From assembly GCA_038229875.1 (NCBI GenBank), contig JBBROA010000157.1, positions 1-7,809 on the forward strand: 7,809 nucleotides of DNA, read 5' to 3'. Of the stretch, positions 4,983 to 7,809 are shown piece by piece. The notes beneath the pieces were generated by a model. The model had not been told where the DNA came from, searched no databases, and was given only the letters and a program-made list of their open reading frames with translations. How positions within the stretch are numbered: position 1 is the stretch's first letter; each line of letters starts with the position of its first letter. This stretch comes from JALYUA01 sp038229875 (GTDB lineage Bacteria > Acidobacteriota > Thermoanaerobaculia > UBA5066 > Gp7-AA6). The translations under genes were made by a program, and so were the position numbers.

Positions 4983-7205
4983 TTGAAGGACCTGCTCTGG
5001 CTCGTTCCGCTGTTTCCGCTGGCGGGTTTCCTCGTCAACGGGGTGCTGTATCTGATCTCGCACCGGACGCACGGCAGCACCGGCGATGCGGCACACGGGC
5101 ACGGACAGGGGGAAGGGGAGCCCGCCGGAGCCTCGGCGGATTCCGTTCATGGCGAGAACCCGGCGCATACCCACGCGGCCTCCGCCGCGCACGATCCGGG
5201 CGGGCACGCGCCAATTCCGTTCAAGACGGCGCACACGGTGGTGGGCACCGTATCGGTTGCCCTGTCCAGCGTCTTCGCGTTTCTCGCGATCTTCGACGTC
5301 GGGATCGGCCGCCTCGCGGAAGGCGCGACCCACGTCGTGACCCTCTACCGCTGGCTGCCCCTCGGCGTGAACCAGGCCGTCGGGCAGGTCCACGGCCCGG
5401 TGGCCGAATGGTTCGTCGACGCCGCGTTCCGGCTCGATTCCCTTTCCGCGCTGATGATCGCGTTCGTCACGTCCGTCGGGTTCCTCATCCACGTGTACTC
5501 GGTCGGCTACATGGGCCACGAAGAGGGCTATGGGCGCTACTTCGCGTATCTGAACCTCTTCATGTTCTCGATGCTGCTGCTCGTGCTCGGCTCGAATTTC
5601 CTGATGCTGTTCGTCGGATGGGAAGGCGTCGGCCTCTGCTCGTACCTCCTGATCGGATATTTCTACGACCGGGACGCCGCGGCCAACGCCGGCAAGAAGG
5701 CATTTGTCGTCAACCGGATCGGCGACTTCGGATTCATCCTCGGGATCTTCGGCGTGTTCAGCCTGTTCGGCTCGCTCGACTTCGACAAGGTGTTTCCCGC
5801 CGCCGCCGCGCATCCGGCCGCGTACGCTCCGTACTTGACCCTCGTGTGTCTCTGCCTCTTCGTGGGCGCCTGCGGCAAGTCCGCCCAGTTCCCGCTGTAC
5901 GTCTGGCTACCGGACGCCATGGCGGGCCCCACACCGGTCTCCGCGCTCATCCACGCCGCCACGATGGTCACCGCGGGCGTGTACATGGTGGCGCGCTGCA
6001 ACGTGCTCTTCCGCCTCGCGCCCGACGCCCTTCTCGTCGTCGCCGTGATCGGCGGCTTCACCGCGCTTTTCGCCGCGACGATCGGCGTCGCGCAGAACGA
6101 CATCAAGAAGGTGCTCGCCTACTCGACGGTCTCGCAGCTCGGGTACATGTTCCTCGCCTGCGGCGTGGGCGCGTTCGTCGCGGGCATGTTCCACGTCATG
6201 ACCCACGCCTTCTTCAAGGCCTGCCTCTTCTTAGGATCCGGATCGGTGATCCACGCGCTCGGGGGAGAGCAGGACATCCGCAAGATGGGCGGCCTGGCCT
6301 CGAAGATCCCGACGACGTACCGGACGTTCCTGATCGCGACGCTCGCGATCGCCGGCGTGCCCCTGCTCGCCGGGTTCTTCTCGAAGGACGCGGTCCTCGC
6401 GGCGGCGTTCGAGGCGCATTTCGAAAGCGCGCCGTGGCTCGGCCGCGTGCTGTGGGCGGCCGCGCTCTTCACGGCGGGATTGACCGCGTTCTACATGCTC
6501 CGGCTGGTCTCGCTGACCTTCTGGGGAAAGTTCCGCGGCGGCGCGGAGCAGGAGTCGCAGATCCACGAGTCGCCACGTTCGATGACGATCCCGCTGATCG
6601 TGCTCGCGTTCCTCTCGGTCGTCGGCGGATACGTCGGCATCCCGATGGTGAAAGGCGGAGACCGGATCGGCGAGTTCCTGCATCCGATCCTGCTGCCGCT
6701 CGCGGGAGCGCATGCGGCCGCCCACGAGGCGGCGGCTTCGACGGAGGCCCTGCTGATGGCGGCTTCCGTCGCTGCGGCCGCGATCGGGCTCGCCCTGGCT
6801 TTCGTCTGGAACGCGAAGGGGCAGGGCGCGGTGCCGGCCGCGATCGCCGCGCGGTTCCCGGGCGTCTACCGAGCGGTCGAGAACAAGTACTACGTCGACG
6901 AGCTGTACGACGACGTGTTCGTCGAGGGCCTCGCCAAGGGAGGCGGGCGGTTCCTCTGGGACTTCGATGCCACCGTCATCGACGGCGCGGTGAACGGCGC
7001 GCGGCACGTCACCGTCGGACTGTCCTGGCTGTCCTCGTTCTTCGACCAGTACGTCGTGGACGGCCTGGTCAACGGCGTCGCGAACACGCTGCAGGCGGGG
7101 TTCCGCGGATTCCGCCGCGCCCAGACCGGGCGCGTCCAGAACTATGCCCTCGTGATGGGCGGCGGGCTGTTCTGCCTCGTCGCCGTGTACCTGCTCTTCA
7201 GGTAG
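4983..7205 (+). CDS. nuoL: NADH-quinone oxidoreductase subunit L (NuoL, antiporter-like)
   Basis: NuoL is the distal antiporter-like proton pump of the membrane arm, with a long lateral helix that runs along NuoM and NuoN. The product is 740 aa, longer than E. coli NuoL (613 aa). The key charged residues are present: Glu214 in FVGWEGVGLCSYLLIG, Lys299 in GACGKSAQFPLYVWLPDAM, Lys375/376 in NDIKKVLAYSTVSQLGYM, His404, His408 and Lys412 in MTHAFFKACLF, and Lys468-Asp469 in GFFSKDAVL. The start is TTG 4983: it gives the expected first helix (KDLLWLVPLFPLAGFLVNGV), and no ATG or GTG is available in frame nearby. Only a weak GGGG lies upstream. A His-rich stretch (residues 27-79) separates the first two helices. 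The C-terminal region has a short duplicated motif. The gene ends with tandem stops TAG TAG (7203-7208). Confidence 0.97.
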   Translation: MKDLLWLVPLFPLAGFLVNGVLYLISHRTHGSTGDAAHGHGQGEGEPAGASADSVHGENPAHTHAASAAHDPGGHAPIPFKTAHTVVGTVSVALSSVFAFLAIFDVGIGRLAEGATHVVTLYRWLPLGVNQAVGQVHGPVAEWFVDAAFRLDSLSALMIAFVTSVGFLIHVYSVGYMGHEEGYGRYFAYLNLFMFSMLLLVLGSNFLMLFVGWEGVGLCSYLLIGYFYDRDAAANAGKKAFVVNRIGDFGFILGIFGVFSLFGSLDFDKVFPAAAAHPAAYAPYLTLVCLCLFVGACGKSAQFPLYVWLPDAMAGPTPVSALIHAATMVTAGVYMVARCNVLFRLAPDALLVVAVIGGFTALFAATIGVAQNDIKKVLAYSTVSQLGYMFLACGVGAFVAGMFHVMTHAFFKACLFLGSGSVIHALGGEQDIRKMGGLASKIPTTYRTFLIATLAIAGVPLLAGFFSKDAVLAAAFEAHFESAPWLGRVLWAAALFTAGLTAFYMLRLVSLTFWGKFRGGAEQESQIHESPRSMTIPLIVLAFLSVVGGYVGIPMVKGGDRIGEFLHPILLPLAGAHAAAHEAAASTEALLMAASVAAAAIGLALAFVWNAKGQGAVPAAIAARFPGVYRAVENKYYVDELYDDVFVEGLAKGGGRFLWDFDATVIDGAVNGARHVTVGLSWLSSFFDQYVVDGLVNGVANTLQAGFRGFRRAQTGRVQNYALVMGGGLFCLVAVYLLFR
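5061..5219 (+). other. His-rich insertion in NuoL, residues 27-79
   Basis: This segment encodes nine His within 49 residues (27, 30, 38, 40, 56, 62, 64, 70, 75), set among Gly, Ala, Ser and Glu, with no hydrophobic stretch. It lies between the first transmembrane helix (ending VNGVLYLI) and the second (starting near TAHTVVGTVSVALSSVF). In many NuoL proteins the two helices are joined by a short loop. The segment is soluble and probably disordered. With standard NuoL topology the loop would face the cytoplasm; I am not certain of this. Metal binding is a guess from composition. Confidence 0.7.
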
Positions 7206-7248
7206 TAGTCGCAATCGAAATTGAAGACACAGAACTGAGAACCCGAGA
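7206..7248 (+). other. A-rich untranslated spacer between nuoL and nuoM
   Basis: The 43-nt gap after the nuoL stop is purine- and A-rich: 19 of 43 bases are G or C by my count, far below the surrounding genes. AGAA recurs at 7231, 7238 and 7246. Only weak Shine-Dalgarno-like sites exist (TGAGA at 7236-7240, and GAGA touching the ATG). An unstructured A-rich leader could act as a ribosome landing site for nuoM. No terminator or promoter is visible. Confidence 0.5.
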
Positions 7249-7809
7249 ATGAACACACTGCAGCAGCTGCCGATCCTCTCGGTCATCGCTTACATCCCGC
7301 TCGTCGGGGCGCTCATCATCATGTTCCTGATCCCGAAGGAAAAAACGGGCGTGATCAAGGCGTTCGCCACGGCAGTCGCCGCTCTCGACTTTGCGGTCTC
7401 GCTTCCGCTCTGGTTCTCCTTCGACCGCGCCAAGGCGGGATACCAGTTCGTCGAGCGAATCTCCTGGATTCCGTCTCTCGGAGTCGACTACCACTTCGGC
7501 ATCGACGGGATCACCCTGCTGCTGATCCTCCTGACGACCTTCATCGGTGTGATCGCGATCTATTCGTCCTACTCCGCGATCACGGAGCGTCAGAAGGAGT
7601 ACTACATCCTGCTGCTGCTCCTTCAAACGTTCATGATCGGGACGTTCTGCTGCCTCGACTTCTTCCTCTTTTACGTCTTCTGGGAAATCATGCTGGTGCC
7701 GATGTACTTCTTAATCGGCGTGTGGGGCGGGCAGCGGCGGCTCTACGCGGCGATCAAGTTCTTCCTCTACACGCTGGCCGGCTCGGTCCTGATGCTCCTT
7801 GGCATCATC
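7249..7809 (+). CDS. nuoM: NADH-quinone oxidoreductase subunit M (NuoM), 3' partial
   Basis: NuoM is the second antiporter-like proton pump of the membrane arm. An open frame runs from ATG 7249 to the window end, giving 187 residues of a protein usually near 500 aa. The first helix (IPLVGALIIMFLIP), the segment FGIDGITLLLILLTTFIG (residues 83-100) and FYVFWEIMLVPMYFLIGVWG (141-160) are typical of NuoM. Glu146 in FWEIMLVP corresponds to the essential E. coli Glu144. FGIDGIT followed by the ...FWEIML... form separates it from NuoL (GWEGVGLCS) and from NuoN. Its start is preceded by an A-rich 43-nt spacer and a weak ribosome-binding site. A rare TTA Leu codon occurs at 7711. The channel lysines of the later helices lie beyond the window. 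nuoN would be expected next. Confidence 0.97.
   Translation, partial: MNTLQQLPILSVIAYIPLVGALIIMFLIPKEKTGVIKAFATAVAALDFAVSLPLWFSFDRAKAGYQFVERISWIPSLGVDYHFGIDGITLLLILLTTFIGVIAIYSSYSAITERQKEYYILLLLLQTFMIGTFCCLDFFLFYVFWEIMLVPMYFLIGVWGGQRRLYAAIKFFLYTLAGSVLMLLGII

Noticed and set aside
5408..7252. 614-codon plus-strand open frame overlapping nuoL
   Set aside because: Its Arg-rich sequence is a frame-shifted reading of nuoL, which has clear family motifs in its own frame.

Overview
The window lies inside a complex I operon, read entirely on the plus strand. It contains nuoB (5' end cut by the window edge), nuoC, nuoD, nuoH, nuoI, nuoJ, nuoK, nuoL and nuoM (3' end cut by the window edge). The genes are tightly packed. 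Gaps are 8 nt (B-C), 105 nt (C-D), 16 nt (D-H), 21 nt (H-I), 4 nt (K-L) and 43 nt (L-M), and I-J and J-K each overlap by one base (TGATG). No gene is seen on the minus strand.

The organism is a GC-rich bacterium: third codon positions are mostly G or C, and Leu TTA and CTA are rare. The separate nuoC and nuoD genes argue against an Escherichia-type nuoCD fusion. Acidobacteriota or a neighbouring GC-rich Gram-negative phylum would fit the protein style, but this is only an impression and the sequence does not settle the taxon.

Region by region: 1-2408 encodes the peripheral-arm subunits next to the quinone site (NuoB with cluster N2, NuoC, NuoD). 2425-3600 encodes NuoH, which forms the membrane side of the quinone chamber. 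3622-4104 encodes NuoI, with two 4Fe-4S clusters. 4104-7809 encodes the proton-pumping membrane arm, NuoJ, NuoK, NuoL and the start of NuoM. Together these make the quinone-reducing and proton-translocating core of the complex. The NADH-oxidising module (nuoE, nuoF, nuoG), which in many 14-gene operons sits between nuoD and nuoH, is absent at that position. Either it is encoded elsewhere or this is an 11-subunit type enzyme with another electron donor.

The proteins keep the key residues of their families, so this is mainly an ordinary housekeeping operon and I found no undescribed system. The points that merit a second look are the D-H junction without EFG, bridged by a 7-codon mini-ORF with a strong Shine-Dalgarno sequence; a heptamer-repeat spacer between nuoC and nuoD; a perfect 10-bp hairpin in the 3' end of nuoH; a His-rich insertion near the NuoL N-terminus; and an A-rich spacer before nuoM.
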